A stretch of 64,000 bases of DNA, taken from assembly GCA_022841325.1 (NCBI GenBank), contig JALHRS010000015.1, positions 1 to 64,000 of the forward strand. Reading direction: 5' to 3'. Positions 51,927 to 60,995 of this stretch are shown one piece after another (position 1 is the first letter of the stretch; each line of letters begins with the position of its first letter). Made by a program: the position numbers and the translations under genes. This DNA comes from Lysobacterales bacterium. GTDB lineage: Bacteria; Pseudomonadota; Gammaproteobacteria; Xanthomonadales; SZUA-5. A model generated the notes under the pieces. That model did not search any database. It was not told the DNA's origin and saw only the letters and a list, made by a program, of their open reading frames with translations.

Positions 51927-53048
51927 ATGCCAAGCTTCATGCCACCTGAGCGATTGCTGTTGGGTCCAGGCCCATCCAATGTGTCATCACGCATCCTGCA
52001 GGCGCTGGCGCGCCCGACCATCGGCCATCTGGATCCTCAGTTCGTGGGCATGATGGACGAGCTGAAAGCGCTGCTGCGCTATGCCTTCATCACCGAAAAC
52101 CCGTTGACGGTGCCGGTTTCGGCGCCGGGTTCGGCCGGTATGGAGACCTGCTTCGTCAATCTGATCGAAGCGGGTGACACCGTGATCGTCTGCCAGAACG
52201 GCGTGTTCGGCGGCCGCATGAAGGAAAACGTGCTGCGCATCGGCGCCACCCCGGTCATGGTGCAGGACGATTTCGGCAAGGCCATCGACCTCAACAAGGT
52301 CGCCGAAGCCTTCAAGGCCAATCCCGGCGTCAAGGCGCTGGCCTTTGTCCACGCGGAAACCTCGACCGGCGTCGAATCCGACGCCCAGGCCCTGTGCCAG
52401 CTGGCGCACGAGCATGGCGCACTGGCCATCGTCGATGCCGTCACCAGTCTGGGTGGCATTCCGCTCAGGGTGGATGCCTGGGGCGTGGATGCGATCTACT
52501 CCGGGTCGCAGAAATGCCTGTCGGCACCGCCGGGACTGTCACCGGTGAGCTTCGGCGAGCGCGCTGTCGCCGCACTGAAAGCCCGCAAGACGCCGGTGCA
52601 GAGCTGGTTCCTCGATCTCAGCCTGGTCATGGCCTACTGGCAGGGCGAGGGCGCGCGCAGTTATCACCATACCGCCCCGATCAACATGCTCTATGGCCTG
52701 CACGAATCGCTGGTGATGCTGCAGGAAGAAGGCCTGGAAGCGGCCTGGGCCCGGCATCGGCGCAATCACGAGCGTCTGCACGATGGATTGCAGCGCATGG
52801 GCCTGGAGTTGCTGGTGGACGAACGCCACCGCCTGCCGCAGCTCAACACCGTCTGCATCCCCGAAGGCGTCGAAGATCTGGCCGTGCGCCGGCAGTTGCT
52901 GGACCAGCACAGCATCGAGATCGGTGCTGGCCTCGGCTCCCTGGCCAGCAAGATCTGGCGCATCGGCCTGATGGGTGCCAGCAGTCATCCAGACAGCGTC
53001 GACCGCGTACTGGCCGCGTTGTCGCAGGTGCTGAAGCGGCCGCTGTAG
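51927..53048 (+). CDS. Alanine-glyoxylate aminotransferase-family PLP enzyme
   Basis: The 373-residue class V aminotransferase opens with the family signature 'LLLGPGPSNVSSRIL', has 'VSAPGSAGMETCFVNLIEAG' around the cofactor phosphate site, Asp in 'AIVDAVTSLGG' and the PLP Lys in 'YSGSQKCLSAPPGL' (about 197). It would transfer the amino group of alanine or serine to glyoxylate. Some members act in purine or methylotrophic pathways, so substrate choice is not certain. Full length. Confidence 0.92.
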   Translation: MPSFMPPERLLLGPGPSNVSSRILQALARPTIGHLDPQFVGMMDELKALLRYAFITENPLTVPVSAPGSAGMETCFVNLIEAGDTVIVCQNGVFGGRMKENVLRIGATPVMVQDDFGKAIDLNKVAEAFKANPGVKALAFVHAETSTGVESDAQALCQLAHEHGALAIVDAVTSLGGIPLRVDAWGVDAIYSGSQKCLSAPPGLSPVSFGERAVAALKARKTPVQSWFLDLSLVMAYWQGEGARSYHHTAPINMLYGLHESLVMLQEEGLEAAWARHRRNHERLHDGLQRMGLELLVDERHRLPQLNTVCIPEGVEDLAVRRQLLDQHSIEIGAGLGSLASKIWRIGLMGASSHPDSVDRVLAALSQVLKRPL

Positions 53049-53205
53049 AGCGACCTTGCGTCGCGATCGGCGAATCAGATCGCGATCTTGATCGCGGATG
53101 AATCCGCTCCCACTGTGGGAGCGACCTCGCGTCGCGACTCGGTCTGCCTCGATGCAGGATTTTCGCCGCGACGGTCGCGACGGTCGCGCCGCAAGGGCGC
53201 TCCTA
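53049..53205. repeat. REP-like palindromic repeats (gtgggagcgacctcgcgtcgcga family)
   Basis: At least two related units are present, gagcgaccttgcgtcgcgatcgg (about 53049-53071) and gtgggagcgacctcgcgtcgcga (about 53117-53139), with an inverted ccgctcccact just before the second and a gcgcgccgcaagggcgctcctacga-like unit after it. This is a sister of the gtgggagcggcttcagccgcga element at 33602. It sits in the convergent gap after the aminotransferase. Confidence 0.8.
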
Positions 53206-53427
53206 CGACAGCAACGCCCGCACAGCCGCGATGTCGAAGGGCCAATCGAGCGCGCGGCCGTCGCTGGATTCGACCACCGGTATGCGCAGTCCGTAGGCCG
53301 CACCCAACTCCGGATCGGCGTCGATATCGATCATGGTGATGATTCGATCGAGCCCGGCCTGATGCAGCATCGCCAGGGCCTGATCGCAGAGCTCGCAGTG
53401 CTCACGGTGATAAAACTGAAGGCGCAT
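53203..53427 (-). CDS. Glutaredoxin-like small thiol protein
   Basis: Start at ATG 53427, beginning directly with the first beta strand; the frame extends to 53487. The 74-residue protein is a thioredoxin-fold glutaredoxin family member with active site 'HREHCELCDQALAML' (CxxC at about 9-12), cis-Pro in 'GLRIPVVES' and 'DWPFDIAAVRALL'. It resembles the YruB/DUF836 type of small glutaredoxins. It reduces disulfides in the cytoplasm; the partner is unknown. Its 3' end touches the REP cluster. Confidence 0.88.
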   Translation of the reverse strand: MRLQFYHREHCELCDQALAMLHQAGLDRIITMIDIDADPELGAAYGLRIPVVESSDGRALDWPFDIAAVRALLS

Positions 53428-53498
53428 CGTCACTCCGTGTTCGCAGCGTGGATTAGCCAAGCATAATCCTCGGCCCCGGACACACACTGAACACCGCC

Positions 53499-54878
53499 AT
53501 GGCTGTCAGCGTTTTCGACTTGTTCAAGATCGGCATCGGCCCGTCTTCCTCGCACACCGTCGGGCCGATGCGCGCCGCCTGCCGCTTTGCCGGCCGCCTG
53601 GAAGAGCGCGAGCTGCTGACCCGTTGTGTGCGCCTGCGCGGCGAGTTGTTTGGCTCCCTTGCCCACACCGGTCGCGGTCACGGCACCGACAAGGCCGTGC
53701 TGCTGGGCTTCGAAGGCTCCGAGCCGGACCAGTGCGATCCGGATCTGATCCCAGAGACGCTCGAGCGCATCCGCGCGGGCAAGCGCCTGAATCTGCTGGG
53801 TAAACACGAGATCCGCTTCGACGAGAAGACCGATCTGGTATTCAACAAGCGGCAGAAGCTGCCCTATCACTCGAATGGAATGCGTTTCACCGCCTACGAC
53901 GAACGCGACGACGTGCTGTTCACCCGCGACTACTATTCCGTGGGTGGCGGCTTCGTGGTCAATCACGACGAGGCCGCGGCCGATCGCATCGTCCCCGATG
54001 CCACGCCGATGCCCTACCCCTTTGCCAGCGGTGACGAATTGCTGGCGCGCTGCGCCGAATCCGGCCAGACGATTGCGCAGCTGGTATTCCAGAATGAACT
54101 GGCCTGGCGCAGCGAGGCCGAAATCCGCGGCGGTTTGATGACCCTCTGGCAGGCCATGCAGGACTGTGTCTCCCGCGGCCTGCGCGAAGGCGGCGTGCTG
54201 CCCGGTGGGCTCAAGGTGGTGCGTCGTGCGCCGGCCATGCAGCGCGAACTGACCGCCCGACCGGAAGCCAATCTGCGCGACCCGCTCACCATCCTCGACT
54301 GGGTCAATCTGTATGCGCTGGCGGTCAACGAGGAGAACGCGGCCGGCGGTCGGGTGGTCACGGCACCTACCAACGGCGCCGCCGGCATCGTGCCGGCCGT
54401 GCTGCATTATTACTCGCGCTTCTCGCCGGGCGCCAACGATGAGGGAGTACTGAATTTTCTGCTGACCGCCGGCGCCATCGGCATCCTCTACAAGGAAAAC
54501 GCCTCGATATCCGGCGCTGAAGTGGGTTGTCAGGGCGAGGTAGGCGTGGCCTGCTCGATGGCCGCCGGCGGCCTGACCGCGGCTCTGGGCGGCAGCGTGC
54601 TGCAGGTCGAGAACGCCGCCGAGATCGGCATGGAACACAATCTCGGCCTGACCTGCGATCCCATCGGCGGTCTGGTCCAGATTCCCTGCATCGAGCGCAA
54701 TGCCATGGGCGCGGTCAAGGCCATCAATGCCTCGCGCATGGCCCTGCGCGGCGACGGCAAGCACCATGTGTCGCTGGACAAGGTCATCAAGACCATGCGC
54801 GACACCGGCCGCGACATGCAGGACAAGTACAAGGAAACCAGTCGCGGCGGACTCGCGGTGAACGTCATCGAATGCTGA
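53499..54878 (+). CDS. sdaA: L-serine ammonia-lyase (iron-sulfur type)
   Basis: The 459-residue enzyme converts L-serine to pyruvate and ammonia. It begins with the characteristic '[20 protein letters not shown]' and has a one-chain layout with the beta (about 1-160) and alpha domains. The [4Fe-4S] Cys residues are in '[18 protein letters not shown]' and '[20 protein letters not shown]'. Length fits SdaA/SdaB. The stop overlaps the next gene (ATGCTGA), so translation is coupled to the SGNH hydrolase. It supplies pyruvate, linking to PEP synthase downstream. Confidence 0.94.
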   Translation: MAVSVFDLFKIGIGPSSSHTVGPMRAACRFAGRLEERELLTRCVRLRGELFGSLAHTGRGHGTDKAVLLGFEGSEPDQCDPDLIPETLERIRAGKRLNLLGKHEIRFDEKTDLVFNKRQKLPYHSNGMRFTAYDERDDVLFTRDYYSVGGGFVVNHDEAAADRIVPDATPMPYPFASGDELLARCAESGQTIAQLVFQNELAWRSEAEIRGGLMTLWQAMQDCVSRGLREGGVLPGGLKVVRRAPAMQRELTARPEANLRDPLTILDWVNLYALAVNEENAAGGRVVTAPTNGAAGIVPAVLHYYSRFSPGANDEGVLNFLLTAGAIGILYKENASISGAEVGCQGEVGVACSMAAGGLTAALGGSVLQVENAAEIGMEHNLGLTCDPIGGLVQIPCIERNAMGAVKAINASRMALRGDGKHHVSLDKVIKTMRDTGRDMQDKYKETSRGGLAVNVIEC

Positions 54879-56062
54879 AACGTCTGCTCTCGCTGCTGGC
54901 CCAGGCCTGGATCATCCTCGGCATCTCGGTGCTGTTGCTGTTCTTGAGCGACCAGCTGCTGCGCCTGGTGTTGCCGGCGCCAGTCGGCGACGCGCCCCTG
55001 GATGCGACCATGCAGGCGCCGCCGCGTGAACAGGCGGACGCGGTCGCCGCTGACGGCTGGATCTCCCAGTACTGGCGCGAGCACGCCGCCTCCCGATACA
55101 CCGAATGGCACAGCTATGTGTACTGGCGCCGGCGCGCCTACGCGGGCGAGCTGATCCATATCGATGCCCATGGCTTCCGCCAGACCCCGCACCTGCAGCC
55201 CAGGGCCGAGCGCCACATCTGGCTGTTTGGCGGTTCGACCGTGTGGGGCACGGGTAACCGTGATTCCGGCACGCTGGCGGCGCAACTGGAGCAGGTTTAC
55301 CTGGAACGCGCGCCGGAACTCGGCGTGCGCGTCGACAATTTCGGCGAGTCCGGCTATGTCAGCCGCCAGAGTCTGACCGCCTTCCAGTCGGCGCTGAGTT
55401 GCCCCGAGGCGCCGGCCGATCTGGCGATCTTCCTCGACGGCGCCAACGACGTCTTCGCCGCGCTGCAGACGGGCACTGCCGGTCTGCCCCAGAACGAGGA
55501 TAACCGCCGGCGCGAATTCAACAGTTCCAGGCAAGCCGGACAATTGCTGCGCTCCTGGCTGCTACGGCTGGAAGGGATCATGCGCCTGGCTGGCGTGTCG
55601 TCGGGGACGATCGCCGAGGCCGACTTGCCGGCCCTGGCGCAGGCCATTGCCAAGCACTACTTCAGCCAGATCAAACAGGCGCAGGCGCTGGCCATGCGCT
55701 TTGACGTGGATCTTATTTACCTGTGGCAACCCACGGCCTTTGACCGGAATCCGCCCCGGGGCGACGAGGCTGCCATCGTGGGGGCATCGTCGGCGCTGCA
55801 TGTGCAGCTGCAGCGACTGAGCACGCAGCAGGTGGCGACCCTGCATCAGAGGGCACAGCTGTCGCCGATCCTGCCGCTGGCGGATCTGCCCGGGATCCTT
55901 GATGCCACCGCGGACCCGGTGTTCTTCGATTTCGTGCACCTGTCCGAGGCCGGCCAGCGCGTGCTCGCGGAACAGCTCTACCAACTCAGTCACGAGAAAC
56001 TGCGCCTGCGCACGGCCCGGCAATTGCCTCTGGCTCAGTGCCCTGATCGTCCGCTAGGCTAA
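54872..56062 (+). CDS. Membrane-anchored SGNH/GDSL hydrolase
   Basis: Start at ATG 54872 overlaps the sdaA stop. The 396-residue protein has one N-terminal transmembrane helix (about 8-30) and a periplasmic SGNH domain with block I '[15 protein letters not shown]' (Ser nucleophile), block II Gly in '[11 protein letters not shown]', block III 'FLDGANDVF' and block V '[12 protein letters not shown]' (Asp/His). Such proteins are esterases acting on acylated polysaccharides or lipids. Substrate is unknown; no biosynthetic cluster is beside it. Confidence 0.87.
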   Translation: MLKRLLSLLAQAWIILGISVLLLFLSDQLLRLVLPAPVGDAPLDATMQAPPREQADAVAADGWISQYWREHAASRYTEWHSYVYWRRRAYAGELIHIDAHGFRQTPHLQPRAERHIWLFGGSTVWGTGNRDSGTLAAQLEQVYLERAPELGVRVDNFGESGYVSRQSLTAFQSALSCPEAPADLAIFLDGANDVFAALQTGTAGLPQNEDNRRREFNSSRQAGQLLRSWLLRLEGIMRLAGVSSGTIAEADLPALAQAIAKHYFSQIKQAQALAMRFDVDLIYLWQPTAFDRNPPRGDEAAIVGASSALHVQLQRLSTQQVATLHQRAQLSPILPLADLPGILDATADPVFFDFVHLSEAGQRVLAEQLYQLSHEKLRLRTARQLPLAQCPDRPLG

Positions 56063-56156
56063 GATCTGGTTGTTGGTTGCTGGTTGTTGGTTGCTGGATG
56101 GCCCGCGCCAGTCGTCAGCAGCAAGTGCTGAGCTTTGCTCTGGAGAGTGCTGCGGC
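56063..56156. repeat. Short tandem repeat (tggttgttggttgc, two copies)
   Basis: Just after the SGNH hydrolase, 'tggttgttggttgc' occurs twice in a row (about 56068-56095) and then degrades. It is a low-complexity tract without coding character and lies upstream of the M23 peptidase frame. Confidence 0.6.
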
Positions 56157-57242
56157 ATGGGTGTGAGACGCCTGTCAGAAGTAGGCCGAGGGTGCCGCGC
56201 AGCGGCTCCCCGGCGCTTTACGCCGTCCTGGAGGGCGCCGCGCTGCGGCGCCGCTTTGTGCTGCCAGGAGATCAACAGCGGCCGCGCAGGCGCGCGGCCC
56301 TCCTCGTCCCCAGCTCTTGGCCTGACGCTGCTGCTCGCCCTGGCGCTGCTGCTGACCGCCGGCAGCGCCTGGTCCAAGCGCATCTATTCCTACCAGGACG
56401 AACAGGGCGTGGCGCACTTCAGTGATCGTCCACCCAGCGATGCCACCGGGGAAGTCAGCGAACAGCTGATCAAGGTCGATCCCAAGAAACTGGTGTTCCT
56501 GCGCGAAGACGGGCCGGACAACGACAAGCGCTATTCGCTGTGGAACGGTTATGGCGGCCCCATCGAGGTGCTGATGCGCTTCGAGGATTCAGCCAACGTC
56601 ATCAGCGAACCGGTGCTGCCGGGCACGCGGGTGATTCCGCCGCAGCAGCATTCGCTGATCCTGCAGGTACAACCACTGGACCTGCAGCGTTCGTGGAGCT
56701 ATCGCTGGAGCTATCAGTACGTGCCCGGAGATCCGGCGGCGCGGCCCGATCCGAATGCCGAGTACGTGCTGCCCTTCAACCCCAGTCTGCCGCTGCGGGT
56801 CGATCAGGGCTTCGGTGGTGAATACAGCCACAGCGACGCCCACAGCTTTCATGCCGTCGACATCGCCATGGACGAAGGCACGCCGGTACGTGCCGCCCGC
56901 GCCGGCGTGGTCATGGCTGTGGAGAACGATTTCTATGGAGCCGGCACCAACCTCGCCAAGTTCGGCGACCGCGCCAACCATATCCGCATCCTGCACAGCG
57001 ACGGCACCATGGCCGTCTATGCGCATCTGGCACTGGAGAGCGTGATCGTCGGCATCGGCGACCGCGTGCGCGCCGGCGAGCAGATCGCCAGGAGCGGCAA
57101 CACCGGCTTCTCCTCCGGCCCACATCTGCATTTCGTGATCCAGCGCAACAGCGGCGGCACGCTGGTCTCGGTGCCCTTTGCCTTCACCGTGGACGGCCAA
57201 CGCATCCAACCCACCCAGGGCAAGATGCTCGGCGGCCAGTAG
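56157..57242 (+). CDS. M23 family metallopeptidase with DUF4124 domain; 5' end overlaid by repeat
   Basis: The 361-residue frame from ATG 56157 contains a signal-peptide-like segment ('LLLALALLLTAGSAWS', ending about residue 75), a DUF4124 domain ('RIYSYQDEQGVAHFSDRPP') and a peptidase M23 domain with zinc-site 'SFHAVDIAMDEGTPV' and 'SSGPHLHFVIQ'. It would cut peptidoglycan cross-links in the periplasm. The first about 50 residues precede the signal helix and are encoded by an interspersed repeat (56242-56305), so the real N terminus has been altered or a non-ATG start is used. Confidence 0.8.
   Translation: MGVRRLSEVGRGCRAAAPRRFTPSWRAPRCGAALCCQEINSGRAGARPSSSPALGLTLLLALALLLTAGSAWSKRIYSYQDEQGVAHFSDRPPSDATGEVSEQLIKVDPKKLVFLREDGPDNDKRYSLWNGYGGPIEVLMRFEDSANVISEPVLPGTRVIPPQQHSLILQVQPLDLQRSWSYRWSYQYVPGDPAARPDPNAEYVLPFNPSLPLRVDQGFGGEYSHSDAHSFHAVDIAMDEGTPVRAARAGVVMAVENDFYGAGTNLAKFGDRANHIRILHSDGTMAVYAHLALESVIVGIGDRVRAGEQIARSGNTGFSSGPHLHFVIQRNSGGTLVSVPFAFTVDGQRIQPTQGKMLGGQ
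56242..56305. repeat. 64-base interspersed repeat, copy B, within M23 frame
   Basis: It closely matches 37858-37921 over its whole length. In this copy it reads in frame as part of the peptidase ORF (around 'RAGARPSSSPA') immediately upstream of the signal peptide helix. Confidence 0.85.
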
Positions 57243-57724
57243 GGCGGAACCCGCCCGCCGCTGCCAGAAGCCGGACGCGAAGTACGCCAAGGAAAAACAG
57301 AAAGAACGCAAAGGATCGCGAGCTTGTTTGTCGGACTGCCTTGCTGAGGGCGCAGGTATTAATGCGTCATTGCGAGGAACACTGTGACGAAGCAATCCAG
57401 GGATTCGCAGCCGTGCTCCTGGATTGCTTCGCTCCGCTCGCAATGACGCCGGTGGTTCATGGCACGGGTGCAGCTAGCTCTCAATGACGCCTGCTTGTCT
57501 CCCACACTCACGGGATGACCGACAAATGCGGCCTGCATTTCCGATCTCTTCAGGGCATCTTCAAGATCTGAACGCTGTTCTCTGTGTTCTCTCGGCTTTT
57601 CCTTGGCGTTCTCTGTGTGCAGCTTCTGGCCACGACCTGCCTCAGGACAGGATTGTCGCGGTTGCGGCCGCGCCAGCGCGCAGCCATCCTCAGAGTCGCT
57701 TCGAAGCTGTCACCGGCCCCGCTC
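57243..57724. other. 482-base convergent gap with nested inverted repeats
   Basis: It lies between the 3' ends of the M23 peptidase and ppsA. Outer arms are cgccaaggaaaa (57285-57296) and ttttccttggcg (57597-57608), each next to similar 'aagaacgcaaagg'/'ttctctgtgttctc' text. Inner arms are the cgtcattgcgagg element (57365-57400 with 57419-57448). No gene is supported; the structure probably ends both transcripts. Confidence 0.7.
57365..57448. repeat. Palindromic interspersed repeat (two facing arms)
   Basis: The arms cgtcattgcgagg...gaagcaatccag (57365-57400) and ctggattgcttcg...cgcaatgacg (57419-57448) can pair over most of their length, giving a long hairpin with an 18-base loop. One arm also occurs at 37793-37830. 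Confidence 0.88.
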
Positions 57725-60106
57725 TCAGCCCGCCTTCTCCGCCGCATGCTTGGCCAGCATCATCCAGGTCTCGATGACGGTGTCGGGGTTCAGCGACACG
57801 CTTTCGATGCCCTGGTCGAGCAGCCATTCGGCCAGATCCGGGTGGTCCGACGGACCCTGGCCGCAGATGCCGATGTACTTGCCGCGGGCCCGGGCGGCCT
57901 TGATCGCCATCGACAGCAACGCCTTGACGGCATCATTGCGCTCATCGAAGAGATGGGCGATGACTGCCGAATCGCGATCCAGGCCCAGCGTGAGCTGGGT
58001 CAGATCATTCGAGCCGATCGAGAAGCCGTCGAACAGATCGAGGAACTGATCGGCCAGCAGCGCATTCGACGGCAGCTCGCACATCATGATGACCTTGAGG
58101 TCGTTCTCGCCGCGCTTGAGGCCGAATTCGGCCAGCGTTTCGATGACCTTGCGGCCTTCGTCGACGGTGCGCACGAAGGGAATCATGGCCCAGGCGTTGC
58201 TCAGGCCCATCTGCTCGCGGACCTTCTTCAGCGCCCGGCACTCCAGTTCGAAGCAGGGCTTGAAGCTGGGATCGATATAGCGCGAGGCGCCGCGGAAACC
58301 CAGCATCGGGTTTTCCTCGTGCGGCTCGTAGGCCTCACCGCCAAGCAGATTGGCGTACTCATTGGACTTGAAGTCCGACAGTCGCACGATCACCGGATTC
58401 GGCGCAAAAGCCGCGGCGATGGTGGCAATGCCCTCGGCCAGACGATCGACGTAGTAGCTGACCGGATCGGCGTAGCCGGCGATGCGCTCGTCGATGCGTG
58501 CGCGCAGTTCCGGCGTCTGCTGGTCGTACTCGAGCAGCGCCCGCGGATGCACGCCGATATGCGAGGCGATCACCATTTCCAGGCGGGCCAGACCGACGCC
58601 GGCATTGGGCAGCATGGCAAAATCGAAGGCGCGCTCCGGGTTGGCCACATTCATCATGACCTTCAGCGGCGCCGGCGGCATATCGCCCAGCCTGGCCTCG
58701 TGGCGGTCATAGCGCAGCAGTCCCTCGTAGATGAATCCGGTATCGCCCTCGGCGCAGGACACGGTCACATCCTGACCATCCCTCACCTGCCGGGTGGCAT
58801 CACCGCAACCCACCACCGCCGGTACACCCAGCTCACGGGCGATGATCGCGGCATGGCAGGTGCGACCGCCGCGATTGGTGACGATGGCGCTGGCGCGCTT
58901 CATCACCGGCTCCCAGTCGGGATCGGTCATGTCGGCGATCAGCACATCGCCGGGCTGGACATGATCCATGTCGTCCAGCGACTTGACCACGCGGGCCGGG
59001 CCGGCGCCGATGCGCTGGCCGATCGCTCGGCCTTCGACCAGCACGGTGCCGCGTTCCATCAGCTTGAACTTCTCCTGCACCTGCAGGTGACCACGACTCT
59101 TCACCGTCTCCGGCCGCGCCTGCACGATGTAGAGCTTGCCGGTCAGACCGTCCTTGGCCCATTCCACGTCCATCGGCCGCTGGTAGTGCTTCTCGATGGT
59201 CACGGCCTGCCGCGCCAGTTCATGCAGATCGGCATCGTCCAGACTGAAGCACGTGCGCTCGGCAGCTTCAGTTTCAACGATGCGCACGCGCTCGCCCGGC
59301 GCGTCGCTGTAGATCATCTTCTGCTCTTTGGAACCCAGCCCACGGCGCAGCACGGCATGATGACCGCTCGCCAGCGTCGGCTTGTAGACATAGAACTCGT
59401 CCGGATTGACCGCACCCTGTACGACCATCTCACCCAGCCCCCAGCTGCCGGTGATGAACACCACATCCGGGAAGCCTGATTCGGTGTCCAGCGTGAACAG
59501 CACGCCCGAGGCGCCGGTGTCGGAACGCACCATCTGCTGGATACCAGCCGACAGATACACATCCTCGTGCTTGAAGCCATGGTGCACGCGATAGGCGATT
59601 GCACGATCGTTGTAGAGCGAGGCAAACACCAGCTTGATGGTCGCCAGCACGTCGTCGATGCCACAGACATTCAGATAGGTTTCCTGCTGTCCGGCAAAGG
59701 AGGCATCCGGCAGATCTTCAGCAGTCGCCGAGGAACGCACGGCCACCGCCGCGTTCTCGGTGCCGATCTTCTGGCACAGTTCGGCGTAGGCGGCTCGTAC
59801 CGCCTGTTCCAGAGCGTCAGGGAACACGCCATCGGCCACCCAGCCGCGAATTTCCTTGCCGACTTTCGCCAGCTCCGTCACATCCTCGATATCGAGCGTC
59901 TGCAGTCGCTCGTAGATGCGCTCGGACAAGCGGTTGGCTTCGATGAACTCGCGGTAGGCATCAGCGGTGGTGGCAAAGCCCCCGGGGACACTCACGCCCA
60001 GATGGGCCAGCTGGCTGATCATCTCGCCGAGCGAAGCGTTCTTGCCGCCGACCTGGTGCAGATCGGCCATGCCCACATGATCGAGCCAGAGGATTTGGGG
60101 ATTCAC
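57725..60106 (-). CDS. ppsA: Phosphoenolpyruvate synthase
   Basis: The 793-residue enzyme (pyruvate, water dikinase) makes PEP from pyruvate and ATP in gluconeogenesis. Seen: the ATP-grasp N-terminal part with '[14 protein letters not shown]' and '[20 protein letters not shown]', the phosphohistidine swivel domain with His about 418 in '[20 protein letters not shown]', and the C-terminal PEP-binding barrel with '[16 protein letters not shown]' and '[11 protein letters not shown]'. Full length. The regulatory kinase PpsR is encoded about 0.9 kb upstream on the same strand. Confidence 0.96.
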   Translation of the reverse strand: MNPQILWLDHVGMADLHQVGGKNASLGEMISQLAHLGVSVPGGFATTADAYREFIEANRLSERIYERLQTLDIEDVTELAKVGKEIRGWVADGVFPDALEQAVRAAYAELCQKIGTENAAVAVRSSATAEDLPDASFAGQQETYLNVCGIDDVLATIKLVFASLYNDRAIAYRVHHGFKHEDVYLSAGIQQMVRSDTGASGVLFTLDTESGFPDVVFITGSWGLGEMVVQGAVNPDEFYVYKPTLASGHHAVLRRGLGSKEQKMIYSDAPGERVRIVETEAAERTCFSLDDADLHELARQAVTIEKHYQRPMDVEWAKDGLTGKLYIVQARPETVKSRGHLQVQEKFKLMERGTVLVEGRAIGQRIGAGPARVVKSLDDMDHVQPGDVLIADMTDPDWEPVMKRASAIVTNRGGRTCHAAIIARELGVPAVVGCGDATRQVRDGQDVTVSCAEGDTGFIYEGLLRYDRHEARLGDMPPAPLKVMMNVANPERAFDFAMLPNAGVGLARLEMVIASHIGVHPRALLEYDQQTPELRARIDERIAGYADPVSYYVDRLAEGIATIAAAFAPNPVIVRLSDFKSNEYANLLGGEAYEPHEENPMLGFRGASRYIDPSFKPCFELECRALKKVREQMGLSNAWAMIPFVRTVDEGRKVIETLAEFGLKRGENDLKVIMMCELPSNALLADQFLDLFDGFSIGSNDLTQLTLGLDRDSAVIAHLFDERNDAVKALLSMAIKAARARGKYIGICGQGPSDHPDLAEWLLDQGIESVSLNPDTVIETWMMLAKHAAEKAG

Positions 60107-60221
60107 CGGTGTCTCCTTGCAAGGTGCCGAAGTGCCGGGAATCGATCCCCGGCGCGAATCAGGCGCTGAATAGAGGCCGCGGATGATGCTTGGCCAGGCT
60201 AGAGTGCGCCAGCGAAAAAGT

Positions 60222-60641
60222 TCATCCCGACCAGGGATTGATCAGTTCGATACCGCAGTTTTCGAAGTCGCGCGTGTTGCGTGTAGCCAAGGCGGCGCCA
60301 TGTAGCCTGCAGATTGCCGCAATCTGGGCGTCTGCGAGACTGATTGGGCGCCCGAGGCGCTCTCTGACCAGGGCCAGATCCGCGAGCAGCACGGTGGCTG
60401 CGACGGTGTAGGGCAATACCCGACCGGAAAAGTCCTCCTCGATGATGCCGTTGATGGCTCTTTTCAGCTGCTCCTGGCGCCGACCTGGCGGCAGACGCTC
60501 CGCGCCATAGCGCAGTTCCGCAGCAGTCACCACGGTGATCATGCACTCGTTGATCAGCAGTGAGGCAAACCAGTGTTGAACGGTGGCATCCGGTTTCTGC
60601 CGCATCAGCTCCGACAGCACATGGGTGTCGAGAACGATCAC
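60222..60641 (-). CDS. FitB/VapC-type PIN-domain toxin
   Basis: The 139-residue ribonuclease toxin has PIN-domain acidic residues: Asp in '[13 protein letters not shown]' (about 5), Glu in '[13 protein letters not shown]' (about 42), Asp in '[11 protein letters not shown]' (about 103) and Asp in 'ATRNTRDFE'. Start ATG overlaps the antitoxin stop by 4 bases. It resembles FitB of the VapBC/FitAB group, which cleaves RNA when free of antitoxin. All catalytic residues appear intact. Confidence 0.9.
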   Translation of the reverse strand: MIVLDTHVLSELMRQKPDATVQHWFASLLINECMITVVTAAELRYGAERLPPGRRQEQLKRAINGIIEEDFSGRVLPYTVAATVLLADLALVRERLGRPISLADAQIAAICRLHGAALATRNTRDFENCGIELINPWSG

Positions 60642-60886
60642 GCTTCGAAATCAGCCGGTCGGACGGCATCGGTGCGCTCCGGCACTTCCAGTTGAATCTC
60701 GCCCAGACCCTTGACGCGGGCGCGGATCGACCTCAGCAGTTCCTCACCGGTGGCTGCAGAACTGTCAGTCGCCGCTGCCAGCAATCGGCGAACATGCTCC
60801 TCCATGGAAATCCCGCGTTCAGCCGCAGCGACGCGCAAACGTCGCTTGAGGTTTTCGTCGATGTTACGCACCGTCAACACACTCAT
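60638..60886 (-). CDS. FitA-type ribbon-helix-helix antitoxin
   Basis: Start at ATG 60886 behind a GGAGG site. The 82-residue protein has an N-terminal ribbon-helix-helix ('SVLTVRNIDENLKRRLRVAA' then 'SMEEHVRRLLAAA') and a C-terminal tail ('[14 protein letters not shown]') that would thread into the PIN toxin. It should bind palindromes in its own promoter; two such palindromes lie directly upstream. Operon with the toxin (4-base overlap). Confidence 0.9.
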   Translation of the reverse strand: MSVLTVRNIDENLKRRLRVAAAERGISMEEHVRRLLAAATDSSAATGEELLRSIRARVKGLGEIQLEVPERTDAVRPADFEA

Positions 60887-60896
60887 CGCTGCCTCC

Positions 60897-60953
60897 AATG
60901 ACATCAATGCTGTCAATGACGTCATTATCTGACCCAGCTGCTCGCGCTGGCAA
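60897..60953 (-). promoter_or_regulatory. FitAB promoter with two operator palindromes
   Basis: Reading on the minus strand: -35 TTGCCA (60953-60948), 18-base spacer, -10 GATAAT (60929-60924). A perfect 12-base palindrome AATGACGTCATT (60915-60926) overlaps the -10, and an imperfect one, ATTGATGTCATT (60897-60908), follows 6 bases later, just before the GGAGG and ATG. The layout fits autorepression by the RHH antitoxin. Confidence 0.75.
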
Positions 60954-60995
60954 GTGCTTCGTCTCCCGGCTGCCGCCGGAGGCTGAGGAGGATTC

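Noticed and set aside
56066..56102. CRISPR-like array from the tggttgttggttgc repeats
   Set aside because: Only two adjacent copies without spacers; this is a simple tandem repeat. No cas genes or arrays occur in the window.
57584..59479. 631-codon plus-strand ORF opposite ppsA
   Set aside because: It is an antisense shadow of a clearly functional PEP synthase in high-GC DNA; composition is His/Gln/Arg-biased and shows no domain.
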